A stretch of DNA of 50,870 bases from DASUFP01 sp036274495 (GTDB lineage Bacteria > Bacteroidota > Bacteroidia > AKYH767-A > OLB10): assembly GCA_036274495.1 (NCBI GenBank), contig DASUFP010000094.1, positions 1-50,870 of the forward strand. The letters run 5' to 3'. The stretch's first letter is position 1; the number at the start of each line of letters is the position of its first letter. The notes beneath the pieces were generated by a model. It did not search any database and had not been told where the DNA came from. It was given only the letters and a program-made list of their open reading frames with translations. The position numbers and the translations under genes are program-made. Positions 26,912-33,636 of this stretch are shown in pieces.

Positions 26912-27472
26912 CTATTTTACCCGTTCGACATACGACATGGTACGCGTGTCAACCTTTATTTTCTCTCCCTGATCAACAAAGAGCGGCACATTAACCACAG
27001 CTCCTGTTTCGAGCGTTGCCGGTTTAAGTGTATTTGTTGCCGTATCGCCTTTAACTCCGGGTTCAGTGTAAGTAACTTCAAGTTCAACAAATGTAGGGGC
27101 TTCGGCCGTAATCGGATTATCTCCTTCAAAAGCCAGTTTTACAACCATACCTTCTTTGAGTAAACCGGAACTTGCGCCAAATAATGCCTCAGGAATATGA
27201 ACCTGTTCATACGTCTCATTGTCCATACAAACCAGGTGCTCCCCTTCGCGGTAAATGTATTGCAACTCCTTGAAATCAAGACGGGCAATTTCAACCTCTT
27301 CCCCTGACCTGAAACGGTATTCTGCCAGTTTACCGGTTCTGAGATTCCGCATTTTAGCCTGATAAAAGGCCCGGAGATTTCCAGGGGTCCGGTGTTGATA
27401 CTCGATGAGTTGCACCAATTCACCATTGAAACGGATTACTGATCCTACGTGTAAGTCGCCTGTATTTGCCAT
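26912..27472 (-). CDS. efp: Elongation factor P with an Asn at the tip position
   Basis: 186 residues in the standard three-domain layout. EF-P rescues ribosomes stalled at polyproline. Domains II and III are typical (LEVTYTEPGVKGDTATNTLKPATLETG, then VPLFVDQGEKIKVDTRTMSYVERVK). In the domain I loop, where E. coli has PGKGQAF with modified Lys34, this protein has HRTPGNLRAFY, so the tip residue is Asn32. It therefore cannot be lysylated there by EpmA, nor rhamnosylated as an Arg at that place. No epm or earP-like gene is nearby. It follows the rplI terminator and has its own short upstream region. Confidence 0.95.
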   Translation of the reverse strand: MANTGDLHVGSVIRFNGELVQLIEYQHRTPGNLRAFYQAKMRNLRTGKLAEYRFRSGEEVEIARLDFKELQYIYREGEHLVCMDNETYEQVHIPEALFGASSGLLKEGMVVKLAFEGDNPITAEAPTFVELEVTYTEPGVKGDTATNTLKPATLETGAVVNVPLFVDQGEKIKVDTRTMSYVERVK

Positions 27473-27533
27473 TTTTAATTGTGTAGACCCGACTGTAATG
27501 ATCCGGGTTGCTTTTGTTCTTAAATAACTCTTC

Positions 27534-27569
27534 TAAAAAAAAGGCAACGCTTTTGTTGCGCTGCCTTTT
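27534..27569 (-). terminator. Terminator of the rpsF-rpsR-rplI operon
   Basis: On the minus strand AAAGGCAGCGC pairs with GCGTTGCCTTT (11 pairs including one G-U) around AACAAAA, followed by a run of T. It lies 18 bases after the rplI stop codon and before efp. Confidence 0.88.
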
Positions 27570-27586
27570 CCAATGGTGCATTGCTA

Positions 27587-28033
27587 TTAGCCTGCAACAA
27601 CTTCAAATGTAACCGGAACAGTTACATCACGGTGCAGCTGCACCTCGGCAACATAAGTACCGGTGCTCTTGATATGATCTTCCTTGAGAGAAATCTGTTT
27701 CTTATCAATGTCGTGTCCCATTTTCTTCAGTACATCAGCCAATTGCTGGGTGGTTACCGAACCAAACAACTTACCGTTTTCACCCACTTTTGCAGTGATG
27801 GTGAGCACCACATTTTCAATGCCTGATTTAACCTTATCAGCATCAGCTTTTATTTTCTCAAGTTTATGAGCACGCTGACGCATGGTTTCCTCATTGATCT
27901 TGCGGTTTGCTTCATTGGCTATAACGCCCATACCTCTGGGAATAAGGTAATTGAGGCCATAACCGTTGCGAACCTTAACCACATCATGTGCGTAGCCCAG
28001 ATTCTTTACATCTTGTTTAAGTATTATTTCCAT
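27587..28033 (-). CDS. rplI: Ribosomal protein bL9
   Basis: 148 residues. The start MEIILKQDVKNLGYAHDVVKVRNGYGLNYLIPRG is the diagnostic L9 N-domain, followed by the long connecting helix (NRKINEETMRQRAHKLEKIKADADK) and the C-domain. It is the last gene of the rpsF-rpsR-rplI operon and the only one preceded by a strong Shine-Dalgarno sequence. Confidence 0.97.
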   Translation of the reverse strand: MEIILKQDVKNLGYAHDVVKVRNGYGLNYLIPRGMGVIANEANRKINEETMRQRAHKLEKIKADADKVKSGIENVVLTITAKVGENGKLFGSVTTQQLADVLKKMGHDIDKKQISLKEDHIKSTGTYVAEVQLHRDVTVPVTFEVVAG

Positions 28034-28039
28034 CGGTCG

Positions 28040-28045
28040 CCTCCT
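28040..28045 (-). promoter_or_regulatory. Strong Shine-Dalgarno (AGGAGG) before rplI
   Basis: On the minus strand AGGAGG directly follows the rpsR stop codon (TAA) and stands 6 bases before the rplI ATG, the ideal distance. I noticed no comparable sequence at the other starts I examined (gdhA, typA, efp, rpsF, rpsR, rpsT, eno, gltA), consistent with the general absence of such sites in Bacteroidetes. Confidence 0.8.
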
Positions 28046-28312
28046 TTACTTTAATAAATCAGTTACATAGGGCATCAAAGCCAGATGACGTGCACGCTTC
28101 ACTGCTGTGGATACTTTACGCTGAAATTTCAGCGATGTACCCGTTAAGCGGCGCGGCAGTAACTTGCCCTGATCATTTACGAATTTGCTGAGGAAAGTAG
28201 CATCTTTATAATCGATATACTTAATTCCCAGCTTTTTAAACCTGCAGTATTTTTTCTTGTTAACCTCAACTGCGGGCGGGTTGAGGTAGCGTACTTCGTT
28301 TCCGGTTGCCAT
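28046..28312 (-). CDS. rpsR: Ribosomal protein bS18
   Basis: 88 residues. The conserved core YKDATFLSKFVNDQGKLLPRRLTGTSLKFQRKVSTAVKRARHLALMPY is present. It forms a heterodimer with bS6 in the 30S platform and lies 13 bases after rpsF. In Bacteroidetes ribosomes bS18, bS6 and bS21 together cover the 3' end of 16S rRNA. Confidence 0.97.
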   Translation of the reverse strand: MATGNEVRYLNPPAVEVNKKKYCRFKKLGIKYIDYKDATFLSKFVNDQGKLLPRRLTGTSLKFQRKVSTAVKRARHLALMPYVTDLLK

Positions 28313-28325
28313 GTCAGTTGAGTTT

Positions 28326-28691
28326 TTAGTTTACAGATTCCGCTTCTTCTTTTTTCTTCTGCGCCGCGTTTTTGCGCTTTTTCTCATTATAAATTACCGC
28401 GTGCTTGTCGAGTGCAACTGTCAAAAAGCGCATGAGTCGCTCATCACGTTTGTACTCAAGCTCCAGCTTGGCGATAGACTCACCAGGCCCGCGAAACTCC
28501 ATGAGATAGTAGAACCCCGTATTTTTCTTCTGGATCGGGTATGCCAGCTTTCTTAATCCCCAGTTGTTCTCATGAACAATTTCGGAACCGGTGTCGGTGA
28601 GGATTTTTCTGAATTTTTCAACCGTCTCAGTGACCTGCTCCGGCGAAAGGACCGGATTCAGGATAATAACGGTTTCATACTGCTTCAACAT
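28326..28691 (-). CDS. rpsF: Ribosomal protein bS6
   Basis: 121 residues. Starts MLKQYETVIILNPVLSPEQV and contains GLRKLAYPIQKKNTGFYYLMEF, both typical of S6, with a basic Lys/Ala/Glu-rich tail. First gene of the rpsF-rpsR-rplI operon, with a near-perfect promoter upstream. A small CCCC/GGGG hairpin (28717-28729) falls at the predicted transcript start. Confidence 0.97.
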   Translation of the reverse strand: MLKQYETVIILNPVLSPEQVTETVEKFRKILTDTGSEIVHENNWGLRKLAYPIQKKNTGFYYLMEFRGPGESIAKLELEYKRDERLMRFLTVALDKHAVIYNEKKRKNAAQKKKEEAESVN

Positions 28692-28733
28692 GCTGTATTT
28701 TATAGGTTTGATTTAACCCCATTTTGGGGACGG

Positions 28734-28764
28734 CAAATTTACGAAAAGTTCCTATAGAAAACAA
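28734..28764 (-). promoter_or_regulatory. Promoter of the rpsF operon (TTG-N20-TAAATTTG)
   Basis: On the minus strand TTG (28764-28762), 20 bases, then TAAATTTG (28741-28734): a full match to the Bacteroidetes housekeeping promoter, including spacing. The rpsF start codon is 43 bases downstream of the box. Confidence 0.85.
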
Positions 28765-28797
28765 TTAGGGGACAGTGGTAAATTTGAAGAAAAAGAT

Positions 28798-28895
28798 CGG
28801 CCGTGTTATAAGGCTGATAATCAATTATATGCAATGGGTTTCGGCAAGTAACTAACATCCGGTTGGGACCCCTTACTACCCGCATAACACGGTCG
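28798..28895. repeat. 98-base element bounded by 12-bp inverted repeats
   Basis: CGGCCGTGTTAT (28798-28809) and ATAACACGGTCG (28884-28895) are inverted repeats with 9 perfect core pairs and, on the plus strand, 12 pairs with one G-U. The 74-base interior holds smaller symmetric pieces (ATAATCAATTAT near 28817, and GGGACCCC near 28865). On the minus strand, directly after the MacB-like gene, the second arm is followed within a few bases by TTTTTCTT. It may be an unusual terminator, a small RNA, or a mobile palindromic repeat. Confidence 0.45.
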
Positions 28896-28897
28896 CT

Positions 28898-30133
28898 TCA
28901 TTCATACCGGAGTGCTTCAATAGGATCCAGTCGGGCTGCCTTAATGGCGGGATACAATCCTGAAATTACTCCAACAACAAAGCAAACTATAACCCCTCCC
29001 AAAATCCAGTTCCAGGGAATAATAAATCCCGCACTCAACAGGGCCCCCATTCCATTACCAATCAGAACCCCTAAAATAATACCTGCAACACCGCCCAATT
29101 GGCAAATTACAACTGCCTCAACTAAAAATTGCCTTCGGATATTGGCCTGCGAAGCACCAAGAGACTTCCGTATTCCGATTTCTCTGGTCCGTTCAGTAAC
29201 CGATACCAGCATTATGTTCATTAACCCAATAGCCGCACCTAACAGCGTAATAATCCCAATAATGGTAGCTGCAATGGTAACCGATTGTATCTGGCCAATT
29301 AACATGTTGGCTAAACTGTCACTTTTCATCATTTGAAATGAATCCTCCACTCCAACCCTGTCACCTCTAACCATCCTGAACAAACCAATTGCTTCGCCCT
29401 GGGCTACTTCAAGCATGGATACATCTTTCACCATTACGGATATAGTATAACTCCTTGCATTTTCACCGTAACGCCGGTTTACATTTACAACCGGAATAAT
29501 GCAAATTTTATCACTGCTGAATCCCATGCTGCTTCCTTTTTCCTTCAACACCCCCACTACCCTGTATTTGTTACTTCCAATGCTGATCAGCTTGTCAACT
29601 GGATCTTCTTTGTTTTTAAACAATGTGGTGGCAATTTCTTTACCAATTATTACAACGTTGGCCCCATTCTCGACTTCAAGTGGTGAAAAATTACGACCAT
29701 TATCAAGATTGTATCCGGTAACCGCCAGGTAGTTCTCGTCGGAACCCATCACCAGAATATTGGGATTTGATTTCTGGTACTGATACTTTACTACTCCCAA
29801 CTGGGTGGCTATGGTTGAAACAGAAACAAGTGCCGGAAAATTGAGGGCATCTTTAAAACGTTTCGTCTCAAGGTAAGTTATGTTTCTGAATCGCTTCGCC
29901 CTGGTTCCGGACCCTCCCATGTGAATTCCCATCCCTGAATTTCGGATGGTGAATGTATTGGATCCCATACTTGAAAAATTGCTGTTTATAGATGACTCTA
30001 TGGCGTCAATAGCCGTCAAAATCCCAACCAGCGCCATTATTCCAATAGCTATTATGAGTGCAGTAAGCACAGTTCTTAAAAGCTGTGCTTTCACTGATCC
30101 AAGTGCTACCCTTATGTTTTCTAATAGATTCAT
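28898..30133 (-). CDS. MacB-like ABC transporter permease
   Basis: About 411 residues from ATG 30133; a further in-frame start at 30166 lies upstream of an exact promoter box (30145-30152), so the shorter form is preferred. Topology is the MacB type: one N-terminal helix (LLRTVLTALIIAIGIMALVGILTAIDAIESS), a large periplasmic domain (residues ~50-280) and three C-terminal helices forming the FtsX domain (GIITLLGAAIGLMNIMLVSVTERTREIGIRKSLGA, then two more). ERTREIGIRKSLGA is the family hallmark. It should work with an ATPase and a periplasmic adaptor to move lipoproteins, peptides or toxic compounds, but neither is adjacent in this window. Confidence 0.9.
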   Translation of the reverse strand: MNLLENIRVALGSVKAQLLRTVLTALIIAIGIMALVGILTAIDAIESSINSNFSSMGSNTFTIRNSGMGIHMGGSGTRAKRFRNITYLETKRFKDALNFPALVSVSTIATQLGVVKYQYQKSNPNILVMGSDENYLAVTGYNLDNGRNFSPLEVENGANVVIIGKEIATTLFKNKEDPVDKLISIGSNKYRVVGVLKEKGSSMGFSSDKICIIPVVNVNRRYGENARSYTISVMVKDVSMLEVAQGEAIGLFRMVRGDRVGVEDSFQMMKSDSLANMLIGQIQSVTIAATIIGIITLLGAAIGLMNIMLVSVTERTREIGIRKSLGASQANIRRQFLVEAVVICQLGGVAGIILGVLIGNGMGALLSAGFIIPWNWILGGVIVCFVVGVISGLYPAIKAARLDPIEALRYE

Positions 30134-30144
30134 CAGGTTAAAAG

Positions 30145-30152
30145 CAAAGATA
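30145..30152 (-). promoter_or_regulatory. Exact -7 box (TATCTTTG) of the MacB-like gene
   Basis: On the minus strand TATCTTTG fits TAnnTTTG and stands 11 bases before the ATG at 30133. The -33 element is weak. Confidence 0.5.
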
Positions 30153-30250
30153 AGATTTGGCAGCATAGTTTAAAGAACCATTTTGAGGGAAGAAACATCT
30201 GGTTAAATGGCAAACCTGTTAGTATAAAGTCACTGATTATATGAGACCCC

Positions 30251-30281
30251 TTGACAATTAAATTTATCTTCCTTATCATTG
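30251..30281 (+). promoter_or_regulatory. Promoter of the Cys-rich peptide gene (TTG-N20-TATCATTG)
   Basis: TTG at 30251-30253, a 20-base spacer, then TATCATTG at 30274-30281 (one mismatch to TAnnTTTG). The start codon is 7 bases downstream, so the transcript is nearly leaderless. Confidence 0.6.
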
Positions 30282-30288
30282 CTCCACG

Positions 30289-30558
30289 ATGAAAAAGATA
30301 TTATTTACCTCTGCATTTTTATTGTTGACAGGATTGGCGGTTAATGCTCAGTCAACAACTCCTGAGAAACAAACTGCTGTCCCAACATCGGCCTCAACAG
30401 AGCCGGCCGCACCCGCTCCAAAAAGTGGCAGTTGTTGTTCGTCAAAATCAAAAAGCGGTATGGCCTGCTGCGATTCAGAAAAACAATCTGCCGGTAATTG
30501 CAGTAAAAAAGCGGCCCGACGTAACAAGAAAAGCAATGCTCCTGTTAATACTCAATAA
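30289..30558 (+). CDS. Small secreted Cys-rich protein
   Basis: 89 residues. A clear signal peptide (MKKILFTSAFLLLTGLAVNAQ) is followed by a Pro/Ala/Thr-rich stretch and a Cys cluster (SGSCCSSKSKSGMACCDSEKQ, then NCSKK) and ends in a basic tail. Five Cys, four of them as two CC pairs, suggest metal binding in the periplasm, or a disulphide-rich peptide. The GSCCS motif also occurs in the HYC_CC_PP protein near 48.4 kb. It has its own promoter and a strong terminator, so it is a real single-gene unit. The function is unknown. Confidence 0.7.
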   Translation: MKKILFTSAFLLLTGLAVNAQSTTPEKQTAVPTSASTEPAAPAPKSGSCCSSKSKSGMACCDSEKQSAGNCSKKAARRNKKSNAPVNTQ

Positions 30559-30594
30559 TTAATAAGTCTAATCCTTAATCTAAACCGCTTGCAG

Positions 30595-30625
30595 AAAAGG
30601 CTTTCTTAATTGAAAGCCTTTTTTA
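30595..30625. terminator. Bidirectional terminator between the Cys-rich gene and the YjjG-like gene
   Basis: AAAAGGCTTTC (30595-30605) and GAAAGCCTTTT (30612-30622) form a perfect 11-bp stem with a 6-base loop. T runs follow on both strands (six T on plus, four on minus), and it touches the stop codon of the minus-strand HAD gene. Confidence 0.88.
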
Positions 30626-31333
30626 TGTTTGGCCGCTAATTAAAGATGCAACTTCATCTAATGAAGATGCATTCCAGACAGGATGTTTTCCGCTTTTTTT
30701 CCCTTCCGGGTCAAAAAGAATGGGTTGGATGCCAACATTTAATGCGCCGCTGATATCGGTCTCAGGGTTATCCCCGACCATTACACATTTATCGAAAGGT
30801 TGACCCGCCTCTCTGACAGCATGAATAAAAATCTCCGAATCCGGTTTTTTCCAGCCGATTTCCTCTGAAATATGGACCTTGTCAAAATAATGAATGAGTC
30901 CTGAATGCAGCAACTTTTTGTATTGCACTTCCCTGAACCCGTTTGTTATGATATAAAGCGAATGAGTACTTCTTAATTGTTCAAGCACCTCCAGTGCTCC
31001 AGGGAACAGAGCAGTTTTTACGGGACATATTTCCAAATATCGGGTCGAAAAATGCCGGGCAAGTTGTTTGTCATAAATTTTGAATGCACTAAAAACGTGT
31101 TCAAATCTCCAAACTCTTAATTCATCACGAGTGATTGCATTGATGTGATACCGATCCCATAAATCTTTATTGATTAACCGGTATTGATTCATGAACGCAC
31201 TTAAATCCCCTATTTCACCTTTGACATCAGGATGTTCGTCAAGTAATTCACGGATAGCAGCCTCTGAATTGGTTTCAAAATCCCATAATGTATGATCCAA
31301 ATCAAAAAAAACAGCCTTAAAAATGTTGCTCAT
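30623..31333 (-). CDS. YjjG-like HAD-superfamily nucleotidase
   Basis: 236 residues. The HAD motifs are in order: FFDLDHTLWDF (nucleophile and acid Asp), YIITNGF (Thr of motif II), KKPDSEIF (motif III Lys) and CVMVGDNPETDISGA (motif IV acids). The WDFETNSEAA start and cap match the YjjG group, which removes phosphate from non-canonical pyrimidine nucleotides. It overlaps the upstream membrane-protein gene by 4 bases (ATGA-type), so the two are cotranscribed and translationally coupled. Confidence 0.87.
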   Translation of the reverse strand: MSNIFKAVFFDLDHTLWDFETNSEAAIRELLDEHPDVKGEIGDLSAFMNQYRLINKDLWDRYHINAITRDELRVWRFEHVFSAFKIYDKQLARHFSTRYLEICPVKTALFPGALEVLEQLRSTHSLYIITNGFREVQYKKLLHSGLIHYFDKVHISEEIGWKKPDSEIFIHAVREAGQPFDKCVMVGDNPETDISGALNVGIQPILFDPEGKKSGKHPVWNASSLDEVASLISGQT

Positions 31334-31902
31334 CCAAAAATACGTTGCTTCAATTCGGGAAGATTAACCACGTGCAGCAGTTCAAATACTGAGGTAAATA
31401 ATATCGACCAAAAAACTATTGAAAAAAACATGTACAAAAATATTTTCTTTTTGTTTTCTTCAAATGCATTGGCAATTACTGTTCCAATTGGAATAGATAT
31501 CAATACAGGGGTTAAAAAAGCTATTCCTATAAGTCCGTACCTCTTCCAAAGTTTTACAAACCTTCGGGAACGTTTTGTAAATATTTTTTTTTGAGTCGCA
31601 GTCGGATCAACCAACTCATAATGAATTTCAATATCTCCTTCTGTTGTTTTAGGATTACTGAAAAGCTGAGGAGCTCTGACTGCTTTCTTCAACTGATGTT
31701 TTACCCAGTGTGCTCCCAATTGAATTTCAAGACTAAAAAAAGTAAAAACCCAAACGCCAAGCATTCCTCCTATAACACAAAAGCTAACCGTCTCAAAAAA
31801 GGAGAAATCGTATCGCTCGTCAAAATAGGCAAAAGGGGGTCCTGCAACGAATTTAACGCTGCTAAGAAGTATGATGAGCAATATTTTTACAAATTCGTTC
31901 AA
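31330..31902 (-). CDS. Predicted membrane protein, function unknown
   Basis: 190 residues. Three to four hydrophobic segments are seen (KILLIILLSSVKFVAGPPF, FCVIGGMLGVWVFTFFSL, GLIGIAFLTPVLISIPIGTVIANAF, IFLYMFFSIVFWSILFTSVF). The segment RYGLIGIAFLTPVLISIPIG resembles small membrane exporters but is too short a match for a firm family call. The only plausible start is TTG at 31902, as no ATG precedes the first helix. It ends inside the start of the YjjG-like gene. No relation between the two functions is obvious. Confidence 0.65.
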   Translation of the reverse strand: MNEFVKILLIILLSSVKFVAGPPFAYFDERYDFSFFETVSFCVIGGMLGVWVFTFFSLEIQLGAHWVKHQLKKAVRAPQLFSNPKTTEGDIEIHYELVDPTATQKKIFTKRSRRFVKLWKRYGLIGIAFLTPVLISIPIGTVIANAFEENKKKIFLYMFFSIVFWSILFTSVFELLHVVNLPELKQRIFG

Positions 31903-31966
31903 AAATCAACGATCTGATCTGGTTTAACGTAAAAGTCACTTTCAGGTTCGGGGTGGTGATTAGGAT

Positions 31967-32617
31967 CTACTTTTTTTCGCCAAAAGCAAGATCCCCCGCA
32001 TCTCCTAAACCGGGTACAATGAAGGCCTGAGCTGTAAGCTCCTCATCAATAGCGCATACCCAAACCGTTACTTCATCAATTGAGAGATGGCTCTTCACGT
32101 ATTCGATGCCCTCTGAAGAGGCCAGCACCGATAAAATATGAGTGTGGCGGGGCCTGCCACGCTCTATCAGTGATTTATATGTCATTACCATTGATTGGCC
32201 GGTTGCTAACATTGGGTCCGACAATATTACTGTGCGCCCTGAGATATCAGGAGACGAAAGATATTCAAGTCTTATATCAAACGATCCATCCTTATGATGG
32301 CGTCGGAAGGCCGAAATAAACGCATTATCTGCCCCATCAAAAAAATTGAGTAATCCCTGATGCAAGGGCAACCCTGCCCGTAATATGGTAGCAAGTACAG
32401 GGACCTCATCCAAGGTTGGTAATAAGGCTGTTCCCAATGGTGTTAAAACCTCTTTTTCCGAGTAAGGCAATGTTTTTGAAATCTCATACGCAGCAATTTC
32501 ACCAATTCGCTCCATATTTTTTCTGAATCGTAACCGATCCTTCTGAATGGATGCGTCCCTGATTTCAGCCAGGAAGGTGTTTAATACTGAAGGTTGATGA
32601 GCAAGCTGGCGAACCAT
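31967..32617 (-). CDS. upp: Uracil phosphoribosyltransferase
   Basis: About 216 residues from ATG 32617; the frame continues to a TTG at 32653, but relatives begin with sequence like MVRQLAHQPSVLNTFLAEIRD. It makes UMP from uracil and PRPP. The core shows ATILRAGLPLHQGLLNFF, the PRPP-binding SDPMLATGQSMVMTYKSL and the C-terminal uracil-binding FIVPGLGDAGDLAFG. A single gene, 65 bases from its downstream neighbour. Confidence 0.95.
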   Translation of the reverse strand: MVRQLAHQPSVLNTFLAEIRDASIQKDRLRFRKNMERIGEIAAYEISKTLPYSEKEVLTPLGTALLPTLDEVPVLATILRAGLPLHQGLLNFFDGADNAFISAFRRHHKDGSFDIRLEYLSSPDISGRTVILSDPMLATGQSMVMTYKSLIERGRPRHTHILSVLASSEGIEYVKSHLSIDEVTVWVCAIDEELTAQAFIVPGLGDAGDLAFGEKK

Positions 32618-32723
32618 TTGAGTTGTTGAAGAGAGATTTATGCGAATATACAAATTACCAGGTGACTCATAAATGAAGAATGTGATTACCTCATTTTACC
32701 TCTGACTTGAATAAAAATTTGGA

Positions 32724-33632
32724 TTATTTAAACCATCTGAAAGGAACCGGTAATTGATTCCTGACCAACTTCAGGTAGATGGTCTCGAAACTCCCGAAAC
32801 CTTTATAGAATCGGGCAAGATTCGCATTATCTGAACCTTCGAAATCCAATATCCCCGCCTTTCCGGCATGTTGTTGAATAAATTTATCAATTAGCAGGTG
32901 AAGAGCCGATACTTGTCGCGCAAGTTCTGAAGTGCCGGAAAAAATCATGGTAAACCTATCTTTGAATCTGAAGAAAACTGCACCTGCAACCTGATATCCC
33001 GCAGCATTGGTGGCAACCCAAACAGTGCAGGCATTTCTTGCAATTGCCTCTTCAGCTAATTTTTCAAACATTAAATACTCTTTATCTTTTAAATTTTTAA
33101 TTGTTGCTCCTTTACCCTGTCTGAATAACCTGATCACATCCCTCACATTTCCTTCTTTGTTGATTTGAACCCCCTCCCTCTCAGCCCTCCTGAGGCTTCT
33201 TGTATGATTTTCACTGTACGCTGAACAAATTGTTTCATAACTATCTTCCAGATTAAGCAGATGGTTCTTTCTTTGCTGAACCTTGAATCCTCCCGGGTCA
33301 GGATTGTAGGCATTCAACTGCATTTCAATGTACTTGTAACTGTTGGGGATAGCAGCAATGAAGACACCCAATAAATCGGCATCAATCGTATGTTTTGAAA
33401 AAAGTCCCAGCTGTTGGGTAAAAAAAGGAGGAAATAAATAATTGAACGAATATTTTCTTTTCCCTGTTAGCGGTAAAACTGATTCGTAGTTTTCATTAAT
33501 AAGGGCAGACCATTCAGGACTTACAATATCCAAATACCAGCTCTGGGCATAAATGAGTCCGTTGTATGACTGAGCTATTGCTTCATCCCAGCGCGATTTG
33601 TCAATGCCATCATGAGAGAGAAAGGTGATCAT
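32724..33632 (-). CDS. FemAB/GNAT-type acyltransferase
   Basis: 302 residues. The second half has the FemAB-like GNAT fold typical of Bacteroidetes relatives: ENHTRSLRRAEREGVQ, LFRQGKGATIKNL, CTVWVATNAAGYQVAGAVFFRF and LHLLIDKFIQQHAGKAGILDFEGSDNANLARFYKGFGS. The DFEGS and FYKGFG pattern is the usual acceptor end. It starts 4 bases after a polysaccharide deacetylase, so both probably modify one envelope polymer (amino sugar acylation/deacylation). Substrate unknown. Confidence 0.78.
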   Translation of the reverse strand: MITFLSHDGIDKSRWDEAIAQSYNGLIYAQSWYLDIVSPEWSALINENYESVLPLTGKRKYSFNYLFPPFFTQQLGLFSKHTIDADLLGVFIAAIPNSYKYIEMQLNAYNPDPGGFKVQQRKNHLLNLEDSYETICSAYSENHTRSLRRAEREGVQINKEGNVRDVIRLFRQGKGATIKNLKDKEYLMFEKLAEEAIARNACTVWVATNAAGYQVAGAVFFRFKDRFTMIFSGTSELARQVSALHLLIDKFIQQHAGKAGILDFEGSDNANLARFYKGFGSFETIYLKLVRNQLPVPFRWFK

Positions 33633-33636
33633 TGAG

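Noticed and set aside
28715..28730. CCCC-ATTTT-GGGG hairpin as an S6:S18 autoregulatory site
   Set aside because: The stem is 4 bp and the bulged CCG arrangement expected for the known S6:S18 motif could not be drawn convincingly; it also overlaps the predicted transcript start.
28863..29336. 157-codon plus-strand frame antisense to the MacB-like permease
   Set aside because: It lies wholly opposite the conserved FtsX part of the permease and shows no recognisable domain.
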